This document shows positions 6,570 to 18,681 of a stretch of DNA of 64,000 nt, in pieces. Source of the stretch: Gemmatimonadota bacterium. GTDB taxonomy: Bacteria; Gemmatimonadota; Gemmatimonadetes; Gemmatimonadales; GWC2-71-9. Where the stretch lies: assembly GCA_003221035.1 (NCBI GenBank), contig QHUB01000011.1, positions 1 through 64,000 on the forward strand, given 5' to 3'. Position 1 is the stretch's first letter. The number at the start of each line of letters is the position of its first letter. The notes below the pieces were generated by a model, which was not told the DNA's origin, made no database searches, and saw only the letters and a program-made list of their open reading frames with translations. Position numbers and translations under genes: made by a program.

Positions 6570-8633
6570 CTACGGCTGGATCACGACTTTGAAGTCCATG
6601 GCGCTGTCCGCGTTGTCGCCGAACTCGAGCCACGCGCTGCACCGGCCCGTGTTGTCGCACGTACGCGCCCGCCAGCGGTATCCTGTGTTGTTGGTCAGTC
6701 CGGTGACTTGCACGGACGTTTGCGAGCCTCCACCACCCGCCGAGACGAAGTCACCTACATGGGTGGCTACACCGGTGAACGGACTCCCCATCGGCTCGAG
6801 CTCGATCTCGAGTCGGACCTGCTGGATGTCGTTGGGATCGTCCACTTTTCCTTTGATCACGACCTGGTTTTCCGGCGTCGCGTCCCCGACGGCGATCGCC
6901 GTATTGCCGTTACCGCGGAACTGCCCGAGGCCCTGCGGCGCCGTCGGAGCCCGCTCGCGGACCACCGTGATGGTGAGCTGGCCCGAGGCGCCGGGCGACG
7001 TGCTCGTTGCCTCGATCAGGTAATGACCGCCGGTCGCAATCGGGAAGTTCATGATGCAGGCGGTGCCGCTCTCTCCGGGACACTCGTCATTCTGCGCGAG
7101 CACATTGCCGGCACCATCGGTGAAGATCAGGTACGCATCGAACTGCGCCGCCAGGCGGATCGAGAGCGTGTCGCCGGCGTTCAGCGTCAGACCGTAGAGA
7201 TTCGCGTGGCTGCCGGGGCGGTGCGGCGCATCGCAATCGTTGGCGTCGAGCGTCCCGTTCCGGACGACGTCCGGGGTGATCGCGGTCTCGTTGCAACTCT
7301 TCTTGGTGATCGTGAACTGCACCGGAACGGCGAAGGGACTGCCCGCCGCGCCGGGTGACGCCACCGTGACGGTGCCCGTCTGCGTTCCGGCGGGGAGGCC
7401 CCGCGGATCGAGCGTCACGGTGAGCGTCGATGGGGCGAGACCGCCCAGCGCGCTCAGGGAGATCCACGGCTGGTCGGAGCTTGCGAGCCAGCCGAGTGTG
7501 CCCCCAGCCGAATTCGTGATGGACAGATCGAACTGTTTCCTGCCGTCGTTCTGGTCGGCGGTCGCCGTAATCGACGGCGGCGCGACGCTGAGCCCGGGCT
7601 GGGCGATTTCGAACTCGACCGGCACGAGCACCGGGCCGTTCGTCGCCTCCGGCGCGGAGAACACGACCGTATCGCGGTAGATGCCGGGGGGCAGACCGTT
7701 GGGGTCGAGCGTGACGGTCACATCGGCGGCGGGCGGGGCCGTGCCAGTCGCGGGCGCCAGGGACAGCCAGAGTTGGGTCTTCGCCGCCGTCCACGTGACC
7801 GTGCCGTTTCCTGAATTCGTCACGTGCAGCGTCGTGGTCTTCGGTATGGTCGAGCCCACCGGCGAAGTTTCATGGATCTGGCCCGGGCTGACCGCCAGTC
7901 CGGGCGCGAGCACGTTCAGCGTGACCGATACGCGCGCCGGGCTGCCCGTCGCCCCCGGCGCGGTGACGGTGATCGTGCCATGGTAGGTGCCGCCGCCGAG
8001 CCCGGTGCTGTTGATCGTCACCGGAATCGCGCCGTTGCCCGTACCGGACGACGTGCCGAGGCTCAGCCAAGACTTGTCTTCGTCCGCACTCCACGTCAGC
8101 TGGCCCGTTCCGTTGTTCGTGACCTGGATGGTCTCGGTGAACGACTCGTTGCTGCCCACCTTGGTGGAGCGCTCGATCGTCATCGGCGAAACGTTGAGTC
8201 CCGGGCGCGTCACGAGGAACGTCACCGGGATTGTCGTGAGCTGCGTATCCGCGACGCCGGCGGCCGTGGCCATCACCGTGACATCGCCCTCATAGACGCC
8301 GGGGTCGAGATTCTCCGGGTCGAGCCGGATCGTCAGCGTGCCGGGGACATCGCCCTCAGTCGGATCGAGATGGATCCAGGAGGAGTGGTCGCTCGCCGTC
8401 CACTGCAGCGATCCCTCGCCGTCGTTCGTGATTTCGACGTCGGCCTCGCGCACGTCCCTCGAGCCGGCACGCGCGGAGTCGCGCACCTCCGCCGGCGAGA
8501 TGGAGAGCGCCGGTCGTGGCGGGTTCTTGGTCTTGAGCAGCATGTCGAGATGACACGCTACGGAGACCGACGCCAATGCGACGGCGCCCAGCATACAGAG
8601 GCGGCGAACGCTACGGGGTCGGGACGTCGTCAT
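6570..8633 (-). CDS. Large lipoprotein with BACON-type repeats and PPC-like C-terminal domain
   Basis: 687 residues. The signal sequence ends in a lipobox (SVSVAC, Cys about residue 27). Four to five repeats of about 95 residues follow, each with a pattern like TNxGxGxLxWxAxxDxSWLSL and a later LDPxGLxxGxYxGTVTV segment, as in BACON/immunoglobulin-like modules. Around residues 460-560 is a PPC-like domain (GDTLSIRLAAQFDAYLIF, YLIEATS), and the end resembles a fibronectin-type segment (YRWRARTCDNTGRCSAWLEF). BACON modules are usually found in surface carbohydrate or mucin-interacting proteins; the ligand here is unknown. It overlaps the upstream gene by 23 bases. Confidence 0.75.
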   Translation of the reverse strand: MTTSRPRSVRRLCMLGAVALASVSVACHLDMLLKTKNPPRPALSISPAEVRDSARAGSRDVREADVEITNDGEGSLQWTASDHSSWIHLDPTEGDVPGTLTIRLDPENLDPGVYEGDVTVMATAAGVADTQLTTIPVTFLVTRPGLNVSPMTIERSTKVGSNESFTETIQVTNNGTGQLTWSADEDKSWLSLGTSSGTGNGAIPVTINSTGLGGGTYHGTITVTAPGATGSPARVSVTLNVLAPGLAVSPGQIHETSPVGSTIPKTTTLHVTNSGNGTVTWTAAKTQLWLSLAPATGTAPPAADVTVTLDPNGLPPGIYRDTVVFSAPEATNGPVLVPVEFEIAQPGLSVAPPSITATADQNDGRKQFDLSITNSAGGTLGWLASSDQPWISLSALGGLAPSTLTVTLDPRGLPAGTQTGTVTVASPGAAGSPFAVPVQFTITKKSCNETAITPDVVRNGTLDANDCDAPHRPGSHANLYGLTLNAGDTLSIRLAAQFDAYLIFTDGAGNVLAQNDECPGESGTACIMNFPIATGGHYLIEATSTSPGASGQLTITVVRERAPTAPQGLGQFRGNGNTAIAVGDATPENQVVIKGKVDDPNDIQQVRLEIELEPMGSPFTGVATHVGDFVSAGGGGSQTSVQVTGLTNNTGYRWRARTCDNTGRCSAWLEFGDNADSAMDFKVVIQP

Positions 8634-9384
8634 GTCCGTGCTTCCGCCGCTCCATCGTCACGTTGATCCGCTTCGGACTGTCCTTCGCGCCCGGGGCGGT
8701 GACGATGATGGTTTCTTTGTACGTGCCGAAGTAGGCCAGTCCCGCGTTCGTCGAGCGCACGGCGATTTTGCCATCACCGTTCCCGCTGGCGTTGGTGAGC
8801 GTCAACCAACGGGCCTGATGCTCGGTGGTGGCACTCCAGACCAGCGGCCCATCCCCGGTGTTTTGGATCTCGAGCGTGTCCAGGAAGACGTCGCTGCTGC
8901 TGTGAGGCGTGTGAGTGATACTGGCCGGTTTGACCGAGAGAATCGGCTGCTGGATGCGGAAGTTCACGGTCACGCTGGCGGTGGGCCCCGCGCTATCGTG
9001 CTCCTGCAGCGTGACCACGCCGACATGCATCCCCGGCGTGAGCTGCGACGGATCGAGCGAAAGGCGCAGCGTGGCGCGCGCGCCCCCGCGCGTGGGACTC
9101 ACGTGGATCCACGAGCTGCCGGTGGTGGCGAACCACGTCCCACTGTTCGTCACCGCGAGATTCGCCACGCGGGGCTCCGCCGTGCCGGCGAGCGCCGAAT
9201 CGACGACCTCTGGCGGCACGACGATGATGGCGCCACGGCTCTCACCCGCGCTGGGACGCCCGAGTAACTTGCTGAGCTGACAAGCATTTACGAGCAGGCC
9301 GCTGAGCAGCGCAGCAACCCCCGCCGCCAGGGAAATGACGACGGGACCCCAGGTAGGGCCGAGTTTGCGTCGCAGAGGTGTCAC
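8611..9384 (-). CDS. BACON-type lipoprotein, shorter paralogue
   Basis: 257 residues from GTG 9384. A hydrophobic segment ends in a lipobox (LLVNAC). Two BACON-type repeats follow, with SGTWFATTGSSWIHVSP and GDGPLVWSATTEHQARWLTL as the conserved Trp-containing cores. It is the first gene of the leftward operon 9384-4838 and overlaps its larger paralogue, so the pair is probably co-expressed on the cell surface. Divergent from metH. Confidence 0.7.
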   Translation of the reverse strand: MTPLRRKLGPTWGPVVISLAAGVAALLSGLLVNACQLSKLLGRPSAGESRGAIIVVPPEVVDSALAGTAEPRVANLAVTNSGTWFATTGSSWIHVSPTRGGARATLRLSLDPSQLTPGMHVGVVTLQEHDSAGPTASVTVNFRIQQPILSVKPASITHTPHSSSDVFLDTLEIQNTGDGPLVWSATTEHQARWLTLTNASGNGDGKIAVRSTNAGLAYFGTYKETIIVTAPGAKDSPKRINVTMERRKHGHDDVPTP

Positions 9385-9617
9385 ACAGGGCTCGGGTTCG
9401 CAATAAGCGGGCCAGCCATTGCCGGCGGAGGAGACTCCCAGCCACTATGACGATCGCCTCGAATTTGGGCTTCCCACCCCTCGGCGCTGCGCCCGAATTG
9501 AAGCGCGCGACCGAAGGCTAACTCCCCGCGGCGCTCGCCACGTGCGCGCTGGTGGGCACGGTGTCTGCTGGTTAAGTTCCCCCAACAACCGTTGCGTCCG
9601 TGGTGAGTTACGGCCTA

Positions 9618-9647
9618 TTGCAGCCACGTTAAACAAGTCGCTAAAAA
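9618..9647 (+). promoter_or_regulatory. Candidate metH promoter
   Basis: TTGCAG (9618-9623), 18-nt spacer, TAAAAA (9642-9647). A start about 7 nt downstream would place the hairpin at the very 5' end of the mRNA. Confidence 0.45.
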
Positions 9648-9657
9648 GCCGGGGCCT

Positions 9658-9691
9658 CCCCCGTCCGCATTGGCGACGGGGGCTTTTTTTT
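9658..9691 (+). terminator. Hairpin plus U8 immediately before the metH start codon
   Basis: cccccgtc (9658-9665) pairs with gacggggg (9675-9682) and is followed by eight T (9684-9691), only 3 nt before ATG 9695. An outer pair aaaaagcc (9643-9650) / ggcttttt (9681-9688) could extend it. It has the form of an intrinsic terminator and also holds the only Shine-Dalgarno-like G-run. Confidence 0.65.
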
Positions 9692-9694
9692 AGA

Positions 9695-13390
<3,696 letters not shown>

Positions 13391-13407
13391 GGGCTTAGGT
13401 TGGGCAC

Positions 13408-14028
13408 ATGAGTCAGGTTGAGACACGCATCACCGCGGAGCCGATCGACAACCAGCGCTGCAAGTTCGTCGTGAGCGTGCCGGTGTTCGCGGGCGGCGTG
13501 CGCCGGTTCTCGGGAGCCGCAGACGCGAAGGGTTCGCCGCTGGCCGAGGCCATTTTCGCAACGCCGGGCCTCGGCGCAACCGAGCTGATCGTGTCGGGCA
13601 ATATCGTCACGGTCGTCAAGCAGAACGCGACGCCCTGGCAAGCACTCGGGAAGGCGGTCGGCTCCGCAATCCGAACCGCCCTGGCGGCGGACGTGCCGGC
13701 CGTCACTCCTGCCACAAGGCCGGCCACGGTTGACTCGCCGGCGGTCAACGACGACGCACTCTACGAGCAGGTCGCCAAGGTGTTCGACGAGCAAGTGAAT
13801 CCGATGGTCGCGCGGCACGGCGGTAAAGTCGAGCTGATCGACGTGCAGGACGCCGTCGTGATGCTGCGCATGGGCGGCGGCTGCCAGGGCTGCGGGATGG
13901 CGGACGTCACGCTGCGCCAGGGCATCGAGGGGATGCTCGCACAGTTCGTCCCGGCGGTGCGCGGGATCGTCGACATCACCGATCACACCTCGGGATCCAA
14001 TCCGTATTTTCAGGCGTCCAAAAAATGA
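13408..14028 (+). CDS. Nfu/NifU-type iron-sulfur cluster carrier
   Basis: 206 residues. The N-terminal half fits the Nfu N-terminal scaffold domain (KGSPLAEAIFATPGLGATELIVSG-type pattern, then NIVTVVKQNATPW). A Pro/Ala/Thr linker (about 95-115) joins it to a NifU-like C-terminal domain (about 118-200) with the cluster-binding CxxC in GGGCQGCGMADVTL. Such proteins receive [4Fe-4S] clusters from the Isc/Suf scaffold and deliver them to targets; the many Fe-S proteins nearby (ferredoxin, radical SAM, Rieske) are plausible clients by inference. Confidence 0.88.
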   Translation: MSQVETRITAEPIDNQRCKFVVSVPVFAGGVRRFSGAADAKGSPLAEAIFATPGLGATELIVSGNIVTVVKQNATPWQALGKAVGSAIRTALAADVPAVTPATRPATVDSPAVNDDALYEQVAKVFDEQVNPMVARHGGKVELIDVQDAVVMLRMGGGCQGCGMADVTLRQGIEGMLAQFVPAVRGIVDITDHTSGSNPYFQASKK

Positions 14029-14035
14029 TCGGGGT

Positions 14036-14104
14036 GGGGCGTCGTCCGTCGTGTGTCATAGGTCCCCACGCACGACGCACGACGCACGACGCACGACGAA
14101 CGGC
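14036..14104. repeat. Heptamer tandem repeat (acgcacg)n within an imperfect inverted repeat
   Basis: acgcacg is repeated about four times from 14068 to 14098, just before the ATP-grasp gene. The preceding cgtcgtccgtcgtgtgtc is nearly its reverse complement, so the RNA could fold into a long hairpin. The same heptamer array recurs inside and at the end of the Mrp-like gene (about 18968-18990 and 19482-19513). Confidence 0.75.
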
Positions 14105-14107
14105 ATC

Positions 14108-15325
14108 GTGACCCCCCGATTGTTGTTGCTGTTGCCCACCACGACCTATCGTGCGACGGCGTTCGTGGAGGCTGCGCGGCAGCTCGGCGTGGAGTTGACG
14201 GTGGCGTCGGAGCGGCCGAGCACGATGCAGGCGACCAATCCCGCGGGACTGGTCACGCTGGACTTCCGGGAGCCGAGCCGCGCCGCAGAAACTGTCCGCG
14301 AATTCGCGAAGCAGAATCCGATTACGGGTGTCGTCGGTGTGGACGACGATACGGCGATCGTTGCGGCGGCCATTGCTGAGCGCCTGCACCTGAAGGGCAA
14401 TCCCATCCACGCCGCGGATGCCGCGCGAGACAAGCACCGCCAGCGCGAGCTGCTCGCGGGGTCCGGTGTTCCGGTCCCGCACTTCGAGCTTCACATGGTG
14501 GCGGAGGATCCCGAGCGGGTCGCGCGAGCGGTTCGCTATCCCTGCGTGTTGAAGCCGCTGCGGTTGTCGGCGTCGCGCGGGGTGATTCGTGCCGACAACG
14601 CGAAGGGGTTCGTCGCCGCCCATGCTCGCCTGAAGGCGATCGTGGGTGAGCCTGACGCGGGATATCTGGTCGAGGAATTCATCCCCGGCTACGAAGTCGC
14701 GCTCGAAGGGCTCGTGGTGAATCGTCGGCTGCACGTGCTCGCGATCTTCGACAAGCCCGACCCGCTGGATGGTCCCTTCTTCGAAGAAACGATCTACGTG
14801 ACGCCGTCGATGGTGCCGGCCGCGCTGCAGAAGTCCATTGTCGAGTGCACGGAGCGCGCCGTGCGCGCGCTGGGCATCACCGAAGGCCCGATCCACGCCG
14901 AGCTGCGCTACAACGAGCGCGGTCCGTGGCTGATCGAGCTCGCGGCTCGACCGATCGGCGGCCGCTGTTCTGCGGTCTTGAGGTTCGGGGACACAGGGAT
15001 CTCGCTCGAGGAAATCATTCTGCGCAACGCGCTCGGGATGCCGATCCCCTCCCTCGAACGCGAGCCCGGGGCGGCCGGTGTGATGATGATTCCCATTCCC
15101 GGCGCCGGACGGTTGCGCGAAGTGCGCGGCGTGGCCGAAGCTAAAGCGATGCCGCTCGTGGAGGACGTCCAGATCACGGCACACCCGGGCGAACAGCTCG
15201 TGCCGTTTCCCGAAGGGTCGCGCTATCCGGGGTTCATCTTCGCGCGCGGCGCCCAGCCGGGAGTCGTCGAGGCGGCGCTGCGGCAGGCCCACGCGCGGCT
15301 CCAATTCGTTCTCGACCCCGTGTGA
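14108..15325 (+). CDS. ATP-grasp family carboxylate-amine ligase
   Basis: 405 residues from GTG 14108, chosen because the earlier reading is only the heptamer repeat. A Rossmann-like N-terminal lobe (TPRLLLLLPTTTYRATAF, VDDDTAIVAAAIAERL) is followed by the ATP-grasp fold: PCVLKPLRLSASRGVIR (nucleotide lysine), YLVEEFIPGYEVALEGLV, and IHAELRYNERGPWLIELAAR with the metal-binding Glu/Asn. A C-terminal domain follows. These enzymes join a carboxylate to an amine through an acyl phosphate (dipeptide ligases, PurK/PurT relatives). The substrate is not evident. The next gene overlaps its stop. Confidence 0.85.
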   Translation: MTPRLLLLLPTTTYRATAFVEAARQLGVELTVASERPSTMQATNPAGLVTLDFREPSRAAETVREFAKQNPITGVVGVDDDTAIVAAAIAERLHLKGNPIHAADAARDKHRQRELLAGSGVPVPHFELHMVAEDPERVARAVRYPCVLKPLRLSASRGVIRADNAKGFVAAHARLKAIVGEPDAGYLVEEFIPGYEVALEGLVVNRRLHVLAIFDKPDPLDGPFFEETIYVTPSMVPAALQKSIVECTERAVRALGITEGPIHAELRYNERGPWLIELAARPIGGRCSAVLRFGDTGISLEEIILRNALGMPIPSLEREPGAAGVMMIPIPGAGRLREVRGVAEAKAMPLVEDVQITAHPGEQLVPFPEGSRYPGFIFARGAQPGVVEAALRQAHARLQFVLDPV

Positions 15326-16611
15326 ATGCCACGCGTCGCAGAGTTGCCATCGCCGCATTTCTCGCACTGTGCGCCGTGCTCGCGGTCATCGATGCACAGG
15401 CGCAACGCGAGGGAACGGATTTTCAGGCACGCTGGATCTTCGGCCGGTGGTTCTGGGCCGGCGCGCCGCTCTACGAGCCGGTCGCGGGGGTGCGGGGACC
15501 GAATCTGTATCCCCCGATCGCGATCATGTTGTTTCAGCTTCATGCGCTGCTGCCGCTCAAGCCGGCGGCCGCGATTTTTCAGTTCTTCAACCTCGCGCTC
15601 ATTCCGGTCGCGATCTGGCTGACACGGGAGATCCTGCTCGTGTTGTCTCCCAATTTGAGCCGGAGACACGCCCGCTGGGCCCTGATTCTCGGTGTCGTAC
15701 TGTCGGCGCAATTCATTCTCAACAATGTGAACCTCACCCAGATCAACCTGGTGGTGTTCGTGCTGGGCCTGGTGGGGATTCGCGCGTATTTGAAAGGCAG
15801 CGCCTGGGGCGCGGCGGCCGGATTCGTGGGAGCCACCGCAATCAAGCTGGTCCCGGTGTTTCTCGTGCTGTGGCTCATCATCCGGGGCCGCCGGCGCGCG
15901 GCGCTCGCGGTTATCCCGCTCGCACTCGCCTGCTTCGTTTTGCCGATTCTGCAACGTGGTCCGGCGCGCGGCTGGCAGGATGTTCGCGACTACGTGCGGC
16001 AGATCCAGACCTACGGCCCGATGCGGGGGCGGGTGCTGCAGATCTACACGAATCAGAATCTCGCGGCGGCGATTTTTCGCCTCTCACGTCCCCCGGCTGC
16101 TGACACGCCCGGCGCGCCCGGCGAGCGCGACTATCGCGTCACCACACTATCGGAGGAAACGGCCCGAACGATCTCCCGGATCAGCGCGCTGCTCGTCGTC
16201 CTCGCTTTTCTGGGCGTGCTCGCGCGCCTGCGTTTGACGGAAGCGCCCATCACGGCGTTCGAGCTCAGCGCGGCTTTTCTCGTGGGGCATCTCGTCTCCT
16301 CCGTCACGGAGAAGGCGCACCTGGTCACACTGCTGTTCGTGTTCGCGACGTGGCTGTCGCTCGAGCGAGGGGTTTTGCGCAATGGAGAGCGCGCGCTCGA
16401 CGTCGTGGCGCTCGCGCTCATGGCCGCAACTGGATTGATCGGCCGGGATGTCTTCGGCGATCAGATCCATCATCTGGTAGGGGGTTACAGCGTGATCGTG
16501 TGGACGATGCTGCTGCTGTTTGGCGGGTGCCTGTGGCTCTCTCTTAGACCGCCTCGGCAACGACTTCGAGCCAATAGCGCGGGACCCGATCGATCTTCAA
16601 CTCCTCCATAG
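15322..16611 (+). CDS. Polytopic membrane glycosyltransferase, GT87/DUF2029-like
   Basis: 429 residues from GTG 15322, overlapping the previous stop by 4 bases. About ten hydrophobic segments. After the first comes FQARWIFGRWFWAGAPLYEP and LYPPIAIMLFQLHALLPL, typical of the polyprenyl-phosphate-mannose dependent mannosyltransferase family where an acidic residue after the first helix is catalytic (here D in GTDFQA). Members add sugars to lipid carriers on the outer face of the inner membrane. The last 68 bases are antisense to the end of the methyltransferase gene, and its basic Pro-rich tail there looks unstructured. Confidence 0.75.
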   Translation: MNATRRRVAIAAFLALCAVLAVIDAQAQREGTDFQARWIFGRWFWAGAPLYEPVAGVRGPNLYPPIAIMLFQLHALLPLKPAAAIFQFFNLALIPVAIWLTREILLVLSPNLSRRHARWALILGVVLSAQFILNNVNLTQINLVVFVLGLVGIRAYLKGSAWGAAAGFVGATAIKLVPVFLVLWLIIRGRRRAALAVIPLALACFVLPILQRGPARGWQDVRDYVRQIQTYGPMRGRVLQIYTNQNLAAAIFRLSRPPAADTPGAPGERDYRVTTLSEETARTISRISALLVVLAFLGVLARLRLTEAPITAFELSAAFLVGHLVSSVTEKAHLVTLLFVFATWLSLERGVLRNGERALDVVALALMAATGLIGRDVFGDQIHHLVGGYSVIVWTMLLLFGGCLWLSLRPPRQRLRANSAGPDRSSTPP

Positions 16612-17371
16612 TCCGCGCCAAGCCTATCTGCAGCGCTTCCGATCCTTCCTTGAGCGGCACGCCCGGCAACGCCCCTTCGATGAACAGCGAGAACCGGCCG
16701 ATATCGGCGAGACTCTCGGCCGTCATCTCGATGCGCAGGAGCTCCACGGTGACGGGCCGCAAACCGGCGGCGGTGCAGGCGGCGCTGTATTGATCGGCGG
16801 AAAACCACTGCATCGCGGCCGCGTGACCGTCGTGCTTGACGTCCATCCCCTTCTCGCGCAGCGCTTGCACCGAGCGCACGATCCAGCGGCGCCAGAAGCC
16901 GCTCGTGCCCTCGACATACGCGCCGTTGAAGAAGGTGCTGTTGAACGCGAGCGCGCCGCCCGGGTTCAGGACGCGGCGAATCTCCTTCAGGACCTGCAGC
17001 TTGTCCGGCATGAGATGAATCGCGTTGAGAAAGACGACCGCGTCGGCGGATTTGACGAGCTTGGACAGCCACTCGGCGCTGCCCTGCTTGAACTCCGCCC
17101 ATTTGGACGAGATCGCGGCTCGAGCCTTGGCGAGCGCGGACGGCGACGGATCGACGCCGATGACGCGGGGAGGCGGCTGCTGGCCGCTCGTGCGCTCGAG
17201 GATCAGCTGCGTGACGGCGCCCGGCCCACAGCCGAGGTCCACGATCACCTGCCGTCCGGGGCAGATGACCCGCTCGAGCACCCAGCGGTTGACATGCGTG
17301 AAGAACGGATGCCGCGTGAACGGCGTGAACGAAAACGGATCGTCGTCTGCTGAGGGGTCGATCGCGGTCAC
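16544..17371 (-). CDS. Class I SAM-dependent methyltransferase
   Basis: 275 residues from GTG 17371. The SAM-binding fold is clear: VIVDLGCGPGAVTQLIL (motif I), VIGVDPSPSALAKAR (acidic motif II), ADAVVFLNAIHLMPDK and LKEIRRVLNPGGALAFNSTFF (motifs IV-VI). The target cannot be read from the sequence. It follows the secreted protein gene at 17368 with a 4-base overlap, so the two are co-expressed. Its 3' end overlaps the convergent GT87 gene. Confidence 0.88.
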   Translation of the reverse strand: MTAIDPSADDDPFSFTPFTRHPFFTHVNRWVLERVICPGRQVIVDLGCGPGAVTQLILERTSGQQPPPRVIGVDPSPSALAKARAAISSKWAEFKQGSAEWLSKLVKSADAVVFLNAIHLMPDKLQVLKEIRRVLNPGGALAFNSTFFNGAYVEGTSGFWRRWIVRSVQALREKGMDVKHDGHAAAMQWFSADQYSAACTAAGLRPVTVELLRIEMTAESLADIGRFSLFIEGALPGVPLKEGSEALQIGLARTMEELKIDRVPRYWLEVVAEAV

Positions 17372-18039
17372 AGCTTGTGAATTCCGAGCGCGCCCAAATG
17401 GACGTCAAGATTGTGATTGACGCGGTATCCAACGACACCGTTCACATCGAGGTTCGCGGCGTCGCCGGTGTAGACCTCTTTGCCGTTTACCATGAACTTT
17501 GCCTTGCCGCCCTGCACCTGAATGCTGAGCTCGTTGGTCGCCTGGCCGGCCGAATCGGACTTGGTGACGGCATCGCTCGGGGTCCACTCGACGATCGCGG
17601 TCGGCCGTGTCGCGTAGCTGGTGCGGCGGCGAATCGAGTACATCCCGTCAGTGGGCCGGACCAGGAAGTACGTGTAGGTCTGACTTGAATCGGCGAGGTT
17701 CTTGCCGCCGATGAAGATGCCGAATGCTTCGTGGCCCGAGTTTTTCACGTTCTTCAGCTTCGCAACGACGTGATAATTCCCCGAGATCGTATCGCGGTCG
17801 CGCCAGTAGATCGCCGCCGGCCCGACCGTGGTGTGCAGGCCGTCACCCATGCTCGTGAACTTTACGTTGTCGAGCGATGCCGGCTGCCCGGTCTGGCGGT
17901 TGGGCTCGGTACGCACGTGCCACCCGGCCGGAATGCTGCCACCCCCGGCCACCGGATGGTCCGGATCGGCCTGGGCAGCGAGGCCCGGAGGGACGAAAAG
18001 CAAGAAGACCGCCGCAGCGGTCCAGAAACGCATCTTCAT
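17368..18039 (-). CDS. Secreted concanavalin-like (DUF1080-type) protein
   Basis: 223 residues. Signal peptide MKMRFWTAAAVFLLFVPPGLAAQA. The mature part has the jelly-roll pattern of laminin-G/DUF1080 domains: GNYHVVAKLKNVKNSGHEAFGIFIGG, YTYFLVRPTDGMYSIRRR, then NELSIQVQGGKAKFMVNGKEVYTG and VGYRVNHNLDVHLGALGIHKL. Relatives bind or hydrolyse sugars, but no catalytic residues can be assigned. Start set by the signal peptide and a GAGG site upstream. Confidence 0.7.
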   Translation of the reverse strand: MKMRFWTAAAVFLLFVPPGLAAQADPDHPVAGGGSIPAGWHVRTEPNRQTGQPASLDNVKFTSMGDGLHTTVGPAAIYWRDRDTISGNYHVVAKLKNVKNSGHEAFGIFIGGKNLADSSQTYTYFLVRPTDGMYSIRRRTSYATRPTAIVEWTPSDAVTKSDSAGQATNELSIQVQGGKAKFMVNGKEVYTGDAANLDVNGVVGYRVNHNLDVHLGALGIHKL

Positions 18040-18119
18040 CGTGCCTCGCTCAAGAGTTGGTCGTTCGTCCCGGTTCTAAGTGACATCGCGGAAACGTTTT
18101 AGTCAAGGGTACGTCTGGG

Positions 18120-18614
18120 TCACGATTGCCGTTCCGCAAGATCGTGGACCGTATCCAAGCTCACGATCTTGAGTTTGCGCTTGCCCATCGGAAGGGTGAT
18201 GTCGACTTTCTGACCGACTTTTCCGCCGAGCAGCGCCTTCCCGAGGGGCGATGCCATGGAGACCGGCATCTCTGCATTCCCGTCTTCACCCTCGATGAAT
18301 TCTCCGAGCGTCAACGCGTAGACTTCCTTTTTCTTCGTATCGAGATCCTCGACGGTCACGCGCGACCCGAACCCGACGCGATCGCGCGGGATGTCCTGCT
18401 CGCGAACATCGGAGAGCTTCGACAACCGCAGCCGCAAGTGATGCACGCGCGCCTGCGCGAACTGCTGACGCTCGAGCGCCGCCTTGTATTCTGAGTTCTC
18501 GCGCAGGTCGCCGTGCGCGCGCGCCTTCTCGATCTCCTTCGGCAGCACGAATGAAATCTCGTGATTCAGGCGCTCGACCTCGTCCTGAAGCTTTTGTTTC
18601 AGTCCCTCGATCAT
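18120..18614 (-). CDS. greA: Transcription elongation factor GreA
   Basis: 164 residues. The N-terminal coiled coil holds the family signature ARAHGDLRENSEYKAALERQ with the acidic tip that enters the polymerase secondary channel and stimulates cleavage of backtracked RNA. The C-terminal FKBP-like half has VGFGSRVTVEDLDTKKKEVYALTLG and SPLGKALLGGKVGQKVDITLP. It is complete. A TAATTT hexamer 6 nt before the ATG and no Shine-Dalgarno site suggest a leaderless mRNA. Confidence 0.95.
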   Translation of the reverse strand: MIEGLKQKLQDEVERLNHEISFVLPKEIEKARAHGDLRENSEYKAALERQQFAQARVHHLRLRLSKLSDVREQDIPRDRVGFGSRVTVEDLDTKKKEVYALTLGEFIEGEDGNAEMPVSMASPLGKALLGGKVGQKVDITLPMGKRKLKIVSLDTVHDLAERQS

Positions 18615-18626
18615 GGATGGAAATTA
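18615..18626 (-). promoter_or_regulatory. Leaderless -10 of greA
   Basis: On the minus strand TAATTT (18626-18621) is followed by CCATCC and then the greA ATG at 18614. No ribosome site intervenes. Confidence 0.5.
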
Positions 18627-18637
18627 GCGATGAACGA

Positions 18638-18681
18638 CGCTACGACGCTACGCTGCACGCGTATGCCGTAGCGACGTAGCG
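18638..18681. repeat. 15-bp inverted repeat between greA and the Mrp-like gene
   Basis: cgctacgacgctacg (18638-18652) and cgtagcgacgtagcg (18667-18681) are complementary except at the centre, with a 14-nt loop. The divergent genes start on either side, so it may be a protein-binding site or a mobile palindromic repeat. Confidence 0.8.

Larger units (their letters stand above)
9385..9694 (+). other. Gene-free leader/divergent promoter region of metH
   Basis: 310 bases without a credible gene. A TTGCAG...TAAAAA promoter (9618-9647) and a hairpin with U8 (9658-9691) stand at the metH end. The upstream part is GC-rich with several short inverted pairs. I could not match it to cobalamin, SAM-I/IV or SAH riboswitches. 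Confidence 0.6.

Noticed and set aside
9390-9560. Possible cobalamin riboswitch upstream of metH (AGCCACT and GGGctTCCC pieces)
   Set aside because: The pieces are in the wrong order and there is no B12 box (AGCCAGGAGACCTGCC-like). SAM-I/IV and SAH cores were also not found. Left as an unnamed leader.
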